From CAZJQD01 sp964548165 [NCBI: uncultured bacterium] (GTDB taxonomy: Bacteria > UBA8481), in NCBI GenBank assembly GCA_964548165.1, contig CAZJQD010000011.1:17532-80637 (forward strand): DNA of 63,106 nt, read 5' to 3'. The notes beneath the pieces are model-generated. The model was not told where the DNA came from, ran no database searches, and saw only the letters and a program-made list of their open reading frames with translations. Positions 52,838-63,106 of the stretch are shown here, one piece after another. Within the stretch, counting starts at the first letter, position 1, and each line of letters begins with the position of its first letter. Made by a program: the position numbers and the translations under genes.

Positions 52838-53884
52838 ATGCGACTCCTGGGTGACTATCGGTCCGGTGACCTCGACGGCTACCGTGCCGCGCTCCAGGCC
52901 ATGCGCGCTCGCCTAGACGACCTGGGGGGTCCGGTGCTGGTCGCGCACCACGGTGACTGCGACGGCATCACCGGGGGCGGGCTCGTCGGGCGATACCTCG
53001 CGAGCCGAGGTTGCGAGGTCAGCTACGCGTCGGCGCCCGAGTTTCGAGCCCGCGACCTGGACTATTTTCTCGAGGCGGCGCACGATTGCAGGGCCGGGGT
53101 CTTCGTCGAGGCGCAGGGGATGCCGGCCGCGTATGCCGTCCTGGATTCCCGCTTTCTCAACATCGATCACCATCCGCATCCCGCCGACACGCCGATCCGG
53201 AGGATGCTGAATCCGCGCGCCCATGGTATCGAGCCGAATCCCGCGATCGGCCTGGTCTGCTGGGAGCTCCTGGCCGACGCGCTATCCGCGGAGGCCGGTT
53301 GGCTCGCCGCGCTTGCCAGCATCGTGGATTACTGTCCCGATCCCGCGCGATCACTCTGTGAACGTCACGCATTCGCGCTGTCGCGGCTTGATGACCTGCG
53401 CGACACCTTTCTCGCGTCCCAGTACGTGCTACCGTACACCACGGGCCTCGCCGCGCTCGTCAGCACCCTGCCGACGCCGGAGGCATTTCTCGCGGCGGAA
53501 CCCTTTGCCGGGAGGCGCGTCGCGTTTCGAGAACTCCTCTGCGCGGGTCTCGAGTCCGCGATCGAGACGACGAGTCTCGTCCAGGCCCGCGTTCCCTCCG
53601 GGGAGTTTCGCGTGGCCTCGCCCCTGGCCAATCGCCTGCAGGACCGGCACCCGGACAAATGTGTTGTCGTCGTGGAGGAATCTCCGGATACTTCGAGGCT
53701 GTCGGTGAGGAACCGGCGAGCCGGCGTTCACCTCGGGGAAGTCCTCGGCGGGATCGCTTCGCGGATGGGGGTAGGTGACGGCACCGGCCACGAGAGAGCC
53801 GGATCGGCCCGTGTTCCACGGGATCGGACGGAGGAATTTCTCCGGAACTTGGAGGCACAACTTGCTCGACAACAACCGTCTTAG
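52838..53884 (+). CDS. DHH/DHHA1-family phosphoesterase
   Basis: 348 residues. Motif I is VLVAHHGDCDGITGGGLVG; FLNIDHHPHP is the DHH motif; GDGTGHERAGSA near the end is the DHHA1 substrate loop. The family includes RecJ exonuclease, nanoRNase/Orn-like NrnA and cyclic-dinucleotide phosphodiesterases. The lack of an OB fold and RecJ extension argues against RecJ itself; an NrnA-like or unknown nucleotide substrate is likelier. No Shine-Dalgarno before the ATG. The HD gene begins inside its 3' end. Confidence 0.85.
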   Translation: MRLLGDYRSGDLDGYRAALQAMRARLDDLGGPVLVAHHGDCDGITGGGLVGRYLASRGCEVSYASAPEFRARDLDYFLEAAHDCRAGVFVEAQGMPAAYAVLDSRFLNIDHHPHPADTPIRRMLNPRAHGIEPNPAIGLVCWELLADALSAEAGWLAALASIVDYCPDPARSLCERHAFALSRLDDLRDTFLASQYVLPYTTGLAALVSTLPTPEAFLAAEPFAGRRVAFRELLCAGLESAIETTSLVQARVPSGEFRVASPLANRLQDRHPDKCVVVVEESPDTSRLSVRNRRAGVHLGEVLGGIASRMGVGDGTGHERAGSARVPRDRTEEFLRNLEAQLARQQPS

Positions 53885-54527
53885 GCGTCTTCGCCGCGAT
53901 CTCGCGTCCGGCGCCATCACCCCCAACGAACTCAAGCAGATCGTGCTCGGCGAGTGCCATGCCATGCCCGCCGTCGATATCCACGACGCCGTTGGCGACG
54001 AGCTGGGGCTCATCCAGGACAAGGGGCTCCGCGACTTCATGTACCAGATCCTGGAGCGCGTTCCCCGCTACTTCTGGCACGTCCCCGCCTCGGTCATGGG
54101 CTACCATGACGTCGGCACCGACAACCTCATGGGAGGGCTCATCCGCCACTCCAAGAAGGTCGCGCGCGTCGCTCAACGGATCGGCGAGCCCTATGGCCTC
54201 GATCAGTACGCCGATGACCTCGTCGTGACGGGGTTACTGCACGACTCGTTCAAGTACGGCATGGAAGGAACGGTGCCGCACGAGCACGATCACGCCACGT
54301 TCGCGGCGTGGTGGTACGAGTCCAACGGGATCTTCAACGACCGTCCGCATATCCGCTCCATGATCCGCACGCACCTCGGGCGGTGGGGCAAGGTCAAGCC
54401 CGGGAACGATCTCGACTGGGCCTTTCACATCTCCGACTACGTCGTCTCCCGCGGCGCCGCGCCCAACATCCGCTCCGCCCGCTACCACGTCTGGATTCCC
54501 CCTCACGCGAGGCGCCGCTCGAAGTAG
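53862..54527 (+). CDS. HD-domain phosphohydrolase
   Basis: 221 residues from TTG 53862, chosen because GGAGG lies six bases upstream; a GTG at 53775 would give 250. The HD metal motif is LIRHSKKVAR, TGLLHDSFKYG (the HD pair), then HEHDHATFAAWW and HISDYVVSR. It likely hydrolyses a nucleotide or phosphoester, though the substrate is unknown. The start overlaps the DHH gene by 23 bases, so the two phosphohydrolases are made together. Its stop is followed directly by repeat copy C. Confidence 0.83.
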   Translation: MLDNNRLRRLRRDLASGAITPNELKQIVLGECHAMPAVDIHDAVGDELGLIQDKGLRDFMYQILERVPRYFWHVPASVMGYHDVGTDNLMGGLIRHSKKVARVAQRIGEPYGLDQYADDLVVTGLLHDSFKYGMEGTVPHEHDHATFAAWWYESNGIFNDRPHIRSMIRTHLGRWGKVKPGNDLDWAFHISDYVVSRGAAPNIRSARYHVWIPPHARRRSK

Positions 54528-54528
54528 G

Positions 54529-54744
54529 TAGCCTGAGGTATTCATACGATTGAACCACGGAGACACAGAGGCACGGAGAAAGTCCAGGTTCGCAATCAGA
54601 ACGACTGACAATCGCGCGGGCTTCTTAATCGAACTTAATTGAGGTTCAGCAACACAGGAGGAACGTTGTAAGTCCTCCGACTTAGCATGGTCTCCTCTGT
54701 GCCTCAGCGCCTCTGTGGTTCAATTGTGTGACTATGCCAGGTTA
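54529..54744. repeat. Dispersed CACAGAG-type inverted repeat element, copy C
   Basis: A 216-base element between two convergent genes. Left arm 54553-54582 has three 8-base units (CCACGGAG, ACACAGAG, GCACGGAG); the right arm 54691-54730 is the imperfect inverse. Ends read TAGCCTGA and CCAGGTTA. The interior is AT-rich and has a small stem GGAGGA/TCCTCC (54657-54678). Same family as the copies at 6577 and 19795. No gene is seen in it. Confidence 0.75.
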
Positions 54745-54760
54745 GTTCCGCGACGGCCTG

Positions 54761-56491
54761 TTACCGTCTCTTCAGGGGGACCTGGATCGTCATGCCCGCG
54801 GATGGGACGAAGAGCTCGATCACGCCCGAGTCCGGAGGCGATGGGGCCGCGAGGTAGCGATAGGCCAGGAGGAAACGGGCGGTGAAGGAGGGTGTGCTGC
54901 CCGTCACGGGAAAGCGAGCCTCCAGGGCGAATCGTCCCGTGTCCGAGGCCAGGTGATCGCGTAGCCACCGGGAGTGCTCGAGCGCCAGGGAATCGCCGGG
55001 CCAGTCCTCGACATAGATCCATTCGACGCCCGTGCGATCGAGCAGGGCGTGGAAGCTGTCCGTCGTCGTGACCTGAGGGTACGTTCTCAGGGCCCCGCTT
55101 GCCGTCGCCGTCAGGACCTTGCTACCGCGGAGGACAAAGGCCGGCTCCTCGCGCGTGGACTGGCGCCTGGTCTCGTAGATGAAGTTCGCGCTGTGATAGT
55201 CATCGAAGAGCACGGGGCGGCCGCCCGAGTGGAAGACCGCGTGCGTGGCGGCGGCCTCGTATCCGCCCAACGTCGGCGCCGCGGATTCGCTTCCCGCGTA
55301 CAAGACGGTCAGGACGCATACGATCCCGATGATGCGCCCGCCGCGCCGGTCCTTCGGGAGTTCGTCCGCGAAGGGGCGCGCCAGGAGGAGGCTCCCGACG
55401 GCGCCAAGAGCGGGCAGGGCGAAGGTCGCGAATCGGAGCGTCTTAATGGGAATCCAGCTGAAGACGACATACCACGTGGCGAACCAGGACAAGGCGGGCA
55501 CGACCAGGTTCATGCGGCCGCGATAACGGCGTAGCACCAGGGCGAGAATCGCGGCGATGAGTACGGCGCCAGGGACGACGTCGGGAAGCTGGCGCGCCCA
55601 TTGGGTCCAGTAGTCGATCGTCCACGGCGAGAGGCCGTAGGTGGCTGGATCGAGCTGGACCGTGCCGTAGGCGCCGAACTTTCGCGTGAGCGCCGCGAGG
55701 GGGAGGAGGAGCGCGAGCCCGAATCCGGCGGCCAGCCAGGGGGTCGGCGATTTCAGGCCCGCCAGCCCGCGCCGGCGCACGAGCTCGATCGCCATCGGGA
55801 GCGCGATGAATCCTGCCGTCTGCTTGGCATGGATGGCGGCGACGAGCGCGAGGACCGCGGCGAAGGCGCCCAGCGGTCGCGACCGGACCGGTCTCGCCTG
55901 GAGTGGACTCGTCCGGTGAGGCGGCCCGGAGTCGAGCCACGACGACCAGGCCCAGAGAGCGAGCGTCATGAACGCGCAGGCCGGGATCTCCAGCATTACC
56001 TCGCTCGACCACCGGATCGCCTCCGGGTTCATCGCGGCGAGAATGGCCGCCGCGATCCCGGCCGCGCTCCCGGCTTCTCTGCGCACCCAGAAGTAGAGGC
56101 TCCACGCGAAGAGGATGGCGTAGAGGAGGATGACGGCTCGCGCCGTCGTTGCGGAGATGCCAAAGAGGGCGTAGGCGGGCGCGAAGGAGAGGGGAACCAG
56201 GGGGGGATAGATGACGAGCCCCAGCGCGGGGTAGTGCGCGTAATACTCCTGCGCGTAGCGCATGAGTTCGCCTGGCGCCGGGCGATCCGCGGCCAGGTCG
56301 AGGAAGAAGACGCCCGTCATCGCGTGAACGGCCGCGTCGGTGTCGGTGAACTGCGGCGAACTCCACCGCGGCACCACGAGCGCGACGAGAAGGGCCGCGA
56401 GCGCCACGAGGTGGAACCCGGTCTTGAGGGGGCCGGGGTCGGGGACCAGGCCGGGCGCGGGGGAATCCCGCTCGCCCTCGAGGCCGCTCAT
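54761..56491 (-). CDS. ArnT/PMT-like glycosyltransferase (GT-C)
   Basis: 576 residues with about eleven membrane segments. The first outer loop, PQFTDTDAAVHAMTGVFFLD, carries Asp residues like the catalytic DE of PMT/ArnT; YYAHYPALGLVIYPPLVPLSFA is the typical second block of PMT_2 proteins. The soluble C-terminus is about 180 residues. It would transfer sugar from a polyprenyl-phosphate donor to lipid A, protein or glycan. ATG overlaps the stop of the next upstream GT-C gene. The 3' end faces repeat copy C. Confidence 0.8.
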   Translation of the reverse strand: MSGLEGERDSPAPGLVPDPGPLKTGFHLVALAALLVALVVPRWSSPQFTDTDAAVHAMTGVFFLDLAADRPAPGELMRYAQEYYAHYPALGLVIYPPLVPLSFAPAYALFGISATTARAVILLYAILFAWSLYFWVRREAGSAAGIAAAILAAMNPEAIRWSSEVMLEIPACAFMTLALWAWSSWLDSGPPHRTSPLQARPVRSRPLGAFAAVLALVAAIHAKQTAGFIALPMAIELVRRRGLAGLKSPTPWLAAGFGLALLLPLAALTRKFGAYGTVQLDPATYGLSPWTIDYWTQWARQLPDVVPGAVLIAAILALVLRRYRGRMNLVVPALSWFATWYVVFSWIPIKTLRFATFALPALGAVGSLLLARPFADELPKDRRGGRIIGIVCVLTVLYAGSESAAPTLGGYEAAATHAVFHSGGRPVLFDDYHSANFIYETRRQSTREEPAFVLRGSKVLTATASGALRTYPQVTTTDSFHALLDRTGVEWIYVEDWPGDSLALEHSRWLRDHLASDTGRFALEARFPVTGSTPSFTARFLLAYRYLAAPSPPDSGVIELFVPSAGMTIQVPLKRR

Positions 56492-58023
56492 GGCACGACC
56501 GTCGAGTCGGGGCCGAGGACGTAGACGGCGGCCGGGCTCGCGCTCGCATGATCGAGCGTGAAGTCGTCGCGGTGATTGGCAATCTCGAGGCGCACCAGCG
56601 GTGGCTGGACATGGCCGCGACGTGCGATCCTGAACGCGGGCGTGTCCGGAAGGAACCGCCAGAAGCCGAAGTTGCGCGCGTGCCGCTCGTCCATGATGAC
56701 GACGGTCAGGGTATCGGAGCGGGGGAGGAATCGCGCCGGGAAACTATCCGCGCCGAGATGAACGGCGACGTGCAGGGGTTCCTCGCTCCAGGCTGTCGCG
56801 CTCCCAGTCCGCCGTGCAGCCTCCGCGAGGATCGCGCCCTGGTCCGAGTGCATGCCCGCGATCGGCGCGAGGGCGACGGGGCGGATGACGACGAGGGCAA
56901 GAAGGGTCACCAGGGCCAGCGCCTTGCGTCGAACGCGCAGGCGGCCGAGCAGGTGCCCGATGAGCGCGGCGCCGAGGGGCACGGCCGGCGCCAGCATCCG
57001 GCCGTAGCGCTCGCCGGAGAAGCGGTGCTGGTCGTACGTGGTCGCCAGCACCACGGTCCAGAGGAAGGTCCCGGCCACAAGCCATGGTCCCGCCTCCGTC
57101 CTCTGCCTGACGAGTAGGAGGGTCGCCGATACGAGCGCCAGGATCGTCCAGACCGGGCCTTCCACGAGCGCCAGGTAGCGGAGCCCGAAGAAGGGGCGGT
57201 TGAGCGCGAACCCGCCGCCGTCGATGGCGGCTCGGTTCAAGAACTGCTCGAGGTAGGTCTCCACGCGTGCTCCCTGGCCGCTCGCCGAGAAGGTAGCCTT
57301 TAGCACGAGCGATCCGGACTGCAGGACAAGGAGGGGAATGACGATTCCCAGCGCAATGCGCGCAAGGCGCGCCGGGGATCGGTGAGCGATGAGATCGAGG
57401 AGCAGGGCGACGGGCAGGATGAGCGCCATGCGGGATTGAACGGCAAGCGCGAGGCCCGCGAGGAATCCCGCGGCCAGGTCCGTTCTCGCGCGACGCTCGC
57501 TGGAAAGCAGGAGCAGGAAGAGGATGAAGGGCAGGGCGGCGTCGATCTCCGCGAGGAGCGTCCGGGACCAGAAGGTGAGGGCGGGGGAGAGCGCGACGAG
57601 GAACGCGGCATAGCCTGCCGTCGCATCGGCCGTCGGCGTCGTGAACGCATGCGCATCGGGAGTCGGCCTGGACGCGAGCCTCTCTGCGAGCGCGGCGACG
57701 GCGGGAACCAGCAGGATTCCCGCGAGCGCCTGGAAGAAGAGCATGCGCGTCGCGTCGGCGCCGAGGAGAGCGAGGATAAGGACGTGCAGGGGCCGCGCCG
57801 TGCCCTCGGCAAAGTCGCGATGGTGAAACTCCGGGACGTCCTGACCCCGGGCGAGGTCCAGGCCATGCGTCGCTGCCCAGCCGCCCTGCGCGCGGAGTTC
57901 GCGCGCATCGAGGACGAACCGGGCTTCGTCGAACATGAAGAAGCCCTGCTCCGCCAGCCCGTGCAACCGCAACCCGGCCGCAAGAAGGATGCAGAGGACG
58001 ATGACTAATCGAGGAAAGCGCAT
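56488..58023 (-). CDS. ArnT/PMT-like glycosyltransferase (GT-C)
   Basis: 511 residues with about eleven membrane segments. GFFMFDEARFVLDARELRAQGG is the most canonical catalytic loop of all GT-C-like proteins in the window (DEA as in ArnT and other PMT_2 enzymes). TRPLHVLILALLGADATRML follows. The C-terminal part is soluble. Starts at ATG 58023 (TTG 58047 also in frame). Its upstream region is one of two inverted TTGGCGTC-rich repeats flanking phosphofructokinase. Donor and acceptor unknown. Confidence 0.82.
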   Translation of the reverse strand: MRFPRLVIVLCILLAAGLRLHGLAEQGFFMFDEARFVLDARELRAQGGWAATHGLDLARGQDVPEFHHRDFAEGTARPLHVLILALLGADATRMLFFQALAGILLVPAVAALAERLASRPTPDAHAFTTPTADATAGYAAFLVALSPALTFWSRTLLAEIDAALPFILFLLLLSSERRARTDLAAGFLAGLALAVQSRMALILPVALLLDLIAHRSPARLARIALGIVIPLLVLQSGSLVLKATFSASGQGARVETYLEQFLNRAAIDGGGFALNRPFFGLRYLALVEGPVWTILALVSATLLLVRQRTEAGPWLVAGTFLWTVVLATTYDQHRFSGERYGRMLAPAVPLGAALIGHLLGRLRVRRKALALVTLLALVVIRPVALAPIAGMHSDQGAILAEAARRTGSATAWSEEPLHVAVHLGADSFPARFLPRSDTLTVVIMDERHARNFGFWRFLPDTPAFRIARRGHVQPPLVRLEIANHRDDFTLDHASASPAAVYVLGPDSTVVP

Positions 58024-58034
58024 TCCAGCGTGGA

Positions 58035-58063
58035 GTCTTATCGACAAGATGCCGCGACGCCAA
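58035..58063 (-). repeat. TTGGCGTC-type 8-base-unit repeat, left copy
   Basis: On the minus strand the sequence begins TTGGCGTCGCGGCATCTTG. It matches 24 of 29 positions of an inverted copy at 59232-59260. Three degenerate 8-base units. Lies just upstream of the GT-C gene and downstream of pfk. Confidence 0.55.
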
Positions 58064-58090
58064 GGAAAGTGACGGTGGCGGTCGCCGGCT

Positions 58091-59191
58091 TCAGTCTCCC
58101 AGCGACAGGCCCAGGGCGCGCGCCGACTGGATGAGGTCGGAATCGAGGTCGACGGTCTTGTAGCGCCCGATCGCGTCGGCGATGGGCACGCTCGTGAGGT
58201 TGGGCGTTCTCAGGCAGACCATCTCGCCGAACCGCCCCTCGACGGCCATCCGGACGGCGTAGGCGCCGAAGCGGCTGGCGAGGATCCGGTCGAAGGAGGT
58301 GGGAGTGCCTCCTCGCTGGATGTGCCCGAGCACCGTGAAACGGACCTCGTTGGGAATGCGTTTCTGGAGCTCCTCCGCCAGCCACGTGGCGATGCCGCCG
58401 AGACGCTTGTGGCCCTGTCCGGCGGCCTGCATGTGCACGTGCCCACCAGCGGGGTAGGCGCCCTCGGCGACGACGATGAGGTGATAGTTGGCGCCCGTGC
58501 CTTCGCGCCGGTTGATGTGGGCGGCGATGCGATCGACGTGGAAGGGGATCTCGGGGATGAGGAGGATGTCGGCGGCGCCCGCGAGGCCGGCCGAGAGCGC
58601 GATCCAGCCGGCGTCCCGGCCCATGACTTCGAGGATCATCACGCGGTCGTGGCTCTCGGCCGTCGTCGTCAGGCGATCGAGCGCGTCGGTCGCGGTCTGG
58701 ACGGCCGTATCGAATCCGAAGGTGTAGTCCGTGGCCCAGAGGTCGTTGTCGATGGTCTTGGGAACGCCGATGACGGGGAATCCCGCGTCGTGGAAGCGAC
58801 GCGCCACGCTCTGGCTTCCATCGCCGCCGATGGCGATGAGCGCGTCGATGCCGTTCTGCCTCAGGGCGGCGATGCCGCGATCCAGGAGTTCCTGTCGGGC
58901 CGTCTCCGGGATGTCCTCTTCGAAGAAGATGTGGAACTGCCCGACGTTACGCGTGCCGAGGATGGTGCCGCCCCGCGGGAGGATTCCTCGAACGCTGGAG
59001 AGATCGAGGGAAACGAAGCCATCGGGAGCCAGCAATCCCTCGAAGCCGTCGCGGATGCCGATGACTTTCAGGTCGTGAGCGAGGATCGCGGTTTTCACGA
59101 CGCCGCGGATGACGGCATTCAACCCGGGCGCATCCCCGCCCGCCGTCAGGACACCGAGGGTCTTCACGCATTGCTGGGATTTCGTCTTCAT
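58091..59191 (-). CDS. pfkA: 6-phosphofructokinase (group III type)
   Basis: 366 residues. GVLTAGGDAPGLNAVIRG and IGGDGSQS (122-126 GGDGS) bind the phosphoryl donor; PKTIDND (144-150) is the catalytic loop with the base Asp; EVMGRDAGWIAL and GHIQRGGTPTSFDR are typical. Glycine at the position that is aspartate in PPi enzymes points to ATP use, while lysine in PKTIDND is the PPi/group-III form; this mix is known in ATP-dependent group III enzymes. It commits fructose 6-phosphate to glycolysis. TATCAT lies eight bases before the ATG with no Shine-Dalgarno. Confidence 0.93.
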   Translation of the reverse strand: MKTKSQQCVKTLGVLTAGGDAPGLNAVIRGVVKTAILAHDLKVIGIRDGFEGLLAPDGFVSLDLSSVRGILPRGGTILGTRNVGQFHIFFEEDIPETARQELLDRGIAALRQNGIDALIAIGGDGSQSVARRFHDAGFPVIGVPKTIDNDLWATDYTFGFDTAVQTATDALDRLTTTAESHDRVMILEVMGRDAGWIALSAGLAGAADILLIPEIPFHVDRIAAHINRREGTGANYHLIVVAEGAYPAGGHVHMQAAGQGHKRLGGIATWLAEELQKRIPNEVRFTVLGHIQRGGTPTSFDRILASRFGAYAVRMAVEGRFGEMVCLRTPNLTSVPIADAIGRYKTVDLDSDLIQSARALGLSLGD

Positions 59192-59231
59192 TGCGCACCA
59201 TGATAGCGGAATCTGGTTCCGCCCGACACCG

Positions 59232-59260
59232 TTGGCGTCGTGGCGTCTTGGCGATATGAT
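59232..59260 (+). promoter_or_regulatory. Candidate histidine-kinase promoter within a TTGGCGTC-type repeat
   Basis: TTGGCG (59232-59237), 17-base spacer and TATGAT (59255-59260, five of six matches) lie nine bases before the ATG at 59270; no Shine-Dalgarno. The whole stretch is also the right copy of the inverted repeat around pfk (24 of 29 bases shared), so the promoter reading and repeat reading compete or coincide. Confidence 0.4.
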
Positions 59261-59269
59261 CCGCCGGTC

Positions 59270-60074
59270 ATGGCCCTGGTGACCGATACGCCCAAGCCTT
59301 CCGCCGAGCAGCTGGCGCACCTGGGCTCGCTGACGTCCAGCCTGGCCCACGAGCTGCGCAACCCTCTCAATGCCATCAAGGCCAACCTCCAGCTCATGGA
59401 GGAGGATCTCCAGCGGGAGGAGAGCGGCGATGGGCCGCACACGCGTCGCGTGCGCCGCCTGCTGGGCGAGGTCGAGCGGCTGGATCGGATCCTCAGCGGG
59501 TTCATGGCCTTCGTCCGGGGCGAGGAGCTGCAGTTCCAGCGCCGCGATCTCGGGCTTCTCCTGCGCGACGTCATCCACCTCATCACCCCCCAGGCCGACG
59601 CCGAGGGCGCCGCCGTCCTGGCGGACGCCGATGCCACGGTGGAGGCGGACGTCGACGCGGAGGCGCTGAAGCAGGCCCTCCTCAACCTCGCCCTCAACGG
59701 TCTCCAGTCGATGCAGGATCCCCAGGGGCGCGCGCGTCCCGGCGCCACGCTGATGTTGAGGCTCTCCGAGGAGGAAGCGTCACCGGAGTTTCCGTCGGTC
59801 GAGGGCCCCGTCGCCCTCATCGACGTCATCGACACCGGCCGCGGGATTCCCCTCTCCGAGCAGGAGCAGATCTTCGAGCTCTTCTATACCACGCGCGACG
59901 GCGGCACGGGCGTCGGCCTCGCTGTCGTCGAACGCGTGATCCGGGAACATCGCGGGGGCATTCGGCTGGAGAGCGAGGAGGGGCGGGGCACGCGGTTCCG
60001 CATCGCCCTGCCAAAGCGCCAGGCCGCGCGCGCCGATGCGTCGGGGCCGTCGGCTTCGGGAAACGAGATAACCC

Positions 60075-60082
<8 letters not shown>
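59270..60082 (+). CDS. Cytosolic sensor histidine kinase (NtrB-like core)
   Basis: 270 residues with no membrane segment and almost no sensor domain. H27 in SLAHELRNPLNAIKANLQLM is the phosphorylated histidine. ATP-binding boxes follow: NLALNGLQSM (N box), IDTGRGIPLSE (G1), FELFYTTRDGGTGVGLAVV (F and G2). It should phosphorylate the NtrC-like regulator encoded next, with which it overlaps by eight bases. The short N-terminus suggests that another protein supplies the signal. Confidence 0.92.
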
Positions 60083-61427
<1,345 letters not shown>

Positions 61428-61562
61428 CAGTCCTCTCCGCCATATTGTCCGCGGCCCGATTCCGTCCCTGTCAAAATGGCAATAGAGCGCCCATTTTCCG
61501 CTGATAATACGAGAGATAACAGGATAGTCGCTGGCATATCTCATGCAGGGAGAAGGGGTGAC

Positions 61563-61994
61563 ATGCCACGGACGATTCTGATAGCGGACGACAAGGACGC
61601 CAACCGGCAGGTGCTCTGCGAGGCCTTTGCCCGGCGTGGCTACCGGGTCGACGCGGTGAAGGACGGGTTCGAGGCGGTGGAGTACGTGCGCCAGTCGCCG
61701 GTGACGCTGGGCGTCTTCGACTACTGGATGCCGAGGATGGGCGGCGTCGATGCGATGCTCGCGATCCGCAAGCTGCAGCTCGCGATGCCGATCGTGATCA
61801 CGACGTCCGAGCGGAACCGAGAGCTTCGCGAGCGCGCGCTCATGAGCGGCGCCCAGGGATTCTTCCTGAAGCCCGTCGAGATGTCCGAGCTGCTGGGGCT
61901 GGTGGGGCAGTTGATTGGTGAAGAGACCGCGCTGACGGTGCGGACGACGACGACACACATATCCATCCGCGTGACGCGCGGCGAGAGAAACTGA
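61563..61994 (+). CDS. Single-domain response regulator
   Basis: 143 residues. D9/D10 acidic pair, phospho-acceptor D53 in GVFDYWMPRMGG, T80/T81 and K103 in FFLKPVEM are all present. No output domain, only a 20-residue tail rich in Thr/Arg, so it probably acts by protein contact, as CheY or Spo0F do. It follows the NtrC-like gene by 135 bases with an AT-rich leader and its own Shine-Dalgarno, and precedes dnaK by 15 bases. Confidence 0.88.
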   Translation: MPRTILIADDKDANRQVLCEAFARRGYRVDAVKDGFEAVEYVRQSPVTLGVFDYWMPRMGGVDAMLAIRKLQLAMPIVITTSERNRELRERALMSGAQGFFLKPVEMSELLGLVGQLIGEETALTVRTTTTHISIRVTRGERN

Positions 61995-62009
61995 GAGGGA
62001 GACGGAATC

Positions 62010-63106
<1,097 letters not shown>

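Noticed and set aside
61533-61546. Sigma-54 promoter-like sequence (GG, ten bases, GC) before the single-domain regulator
   Set aside because: Transcription would begin near 61557, inside or after the Shine-Dalgarno for ATG 61563, leaving no usable leader. Likely chance.

Overview
The window is a densely coded, high-GC stretch with no rRNA, tRNA or CRISPR array that I can recognise and no gene-free gap longer than about 235 bases. An LptD-type outer-membrane assembly protein, a Wza-like export protein and a lipoprotein signal point to a Gram-negative (diderm) bacterium. The NtrC-type sigma-54 regulator, class II photolyase, split transketolase and dispersed CACAGAG-type intergenic repeats are common in uncultured high-GC environmental lineages (deltaproteobacteria, Eisenbacteria/FCB, Planctomycetes and similar). 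I cannot place it more closely from sequence alone.

Layout. 66-5604 (minus) is a polysaccharide export block: LCP-family ligase, Wza-like exporter, Wzz/BY-kinase-like chain-length protein and FecR-domain protein. 5638-6579 is an EamA permease. 6812-12058 (minus) holds carbonic anhydrase, a Gfo/Idh/MocA oxidoreductase, an FtsX-like permease with its ABC ATPase, and a DUF3352-like protein. 12161-15021 is the three-gene proton-translocating transhydrogenase. 15044-25134 has two tandem paralogous GT-C-like membrane proteins, class II photolyase, a diacylglycerol-kinase-like protein, another membrane glycosyltransferase candidate and a large lipoprotein. 25195-30505 contains a zinc alcohol dehydrogenase, a DegT aminotransferase, an acetyltransferase, a GT-C-like protein and a Dpm1-like GT2. 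30585-35886 holds LptD with a small partner, UDP-glucose dehydrogenase, a CARDB protein, YjbQ and a small protein, followed by a rhodanese.

The most interesting part is 36922-46589: one long transcription unit with E1-alpha/E1-beta thiamine-diphosphate subunits, a ColD-like DegT protein whose PLP lysine is replaced by histidine, two sugar-nucleotide SDRs, a heptose-kinase/nucleotidyltransferase/phosphatase trio (HddA/HddC/GmhB type) and a membrane glycosyltransferase candidate. Facing it on the other strand (46586-52727) are a split transketolase with altered motifs, a B12-binding-type radical SAM enzyme, a GT2 and another membrane protein. Together they look like a pathway for an unusual deoxy, heptose or two-carbon-branched surface sugar. 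The thiamine enzyme would supply the branch, as AviB1/AviB2 do in avilamycin and YerE does in yersiniose. That assignment is inference.

The right end (52838-63106) has overlapping DHH and HD phosphohydrolase genes, two more ArnT/PMT-like membrane proteins, phosphofructokinase, a histidine kinase/NtrC pair, a single-domain response regulator and the 5' part of dnaK, cut by the window edge.

Eight different large GT-C-like membrane proteins in one window, plus two GT2 enzymes able to make lipid-linked sugar donors, give the whole region a cell-surface glycan theme. Translational coupling by 4-base ATGA/GTGA overlaps is very frequent. Several lone or first genes have a -10-like hexamer only 7-10 bases before the start codon and no Shine-Dalgarno sequence, which suggests leaderless mRNAs.
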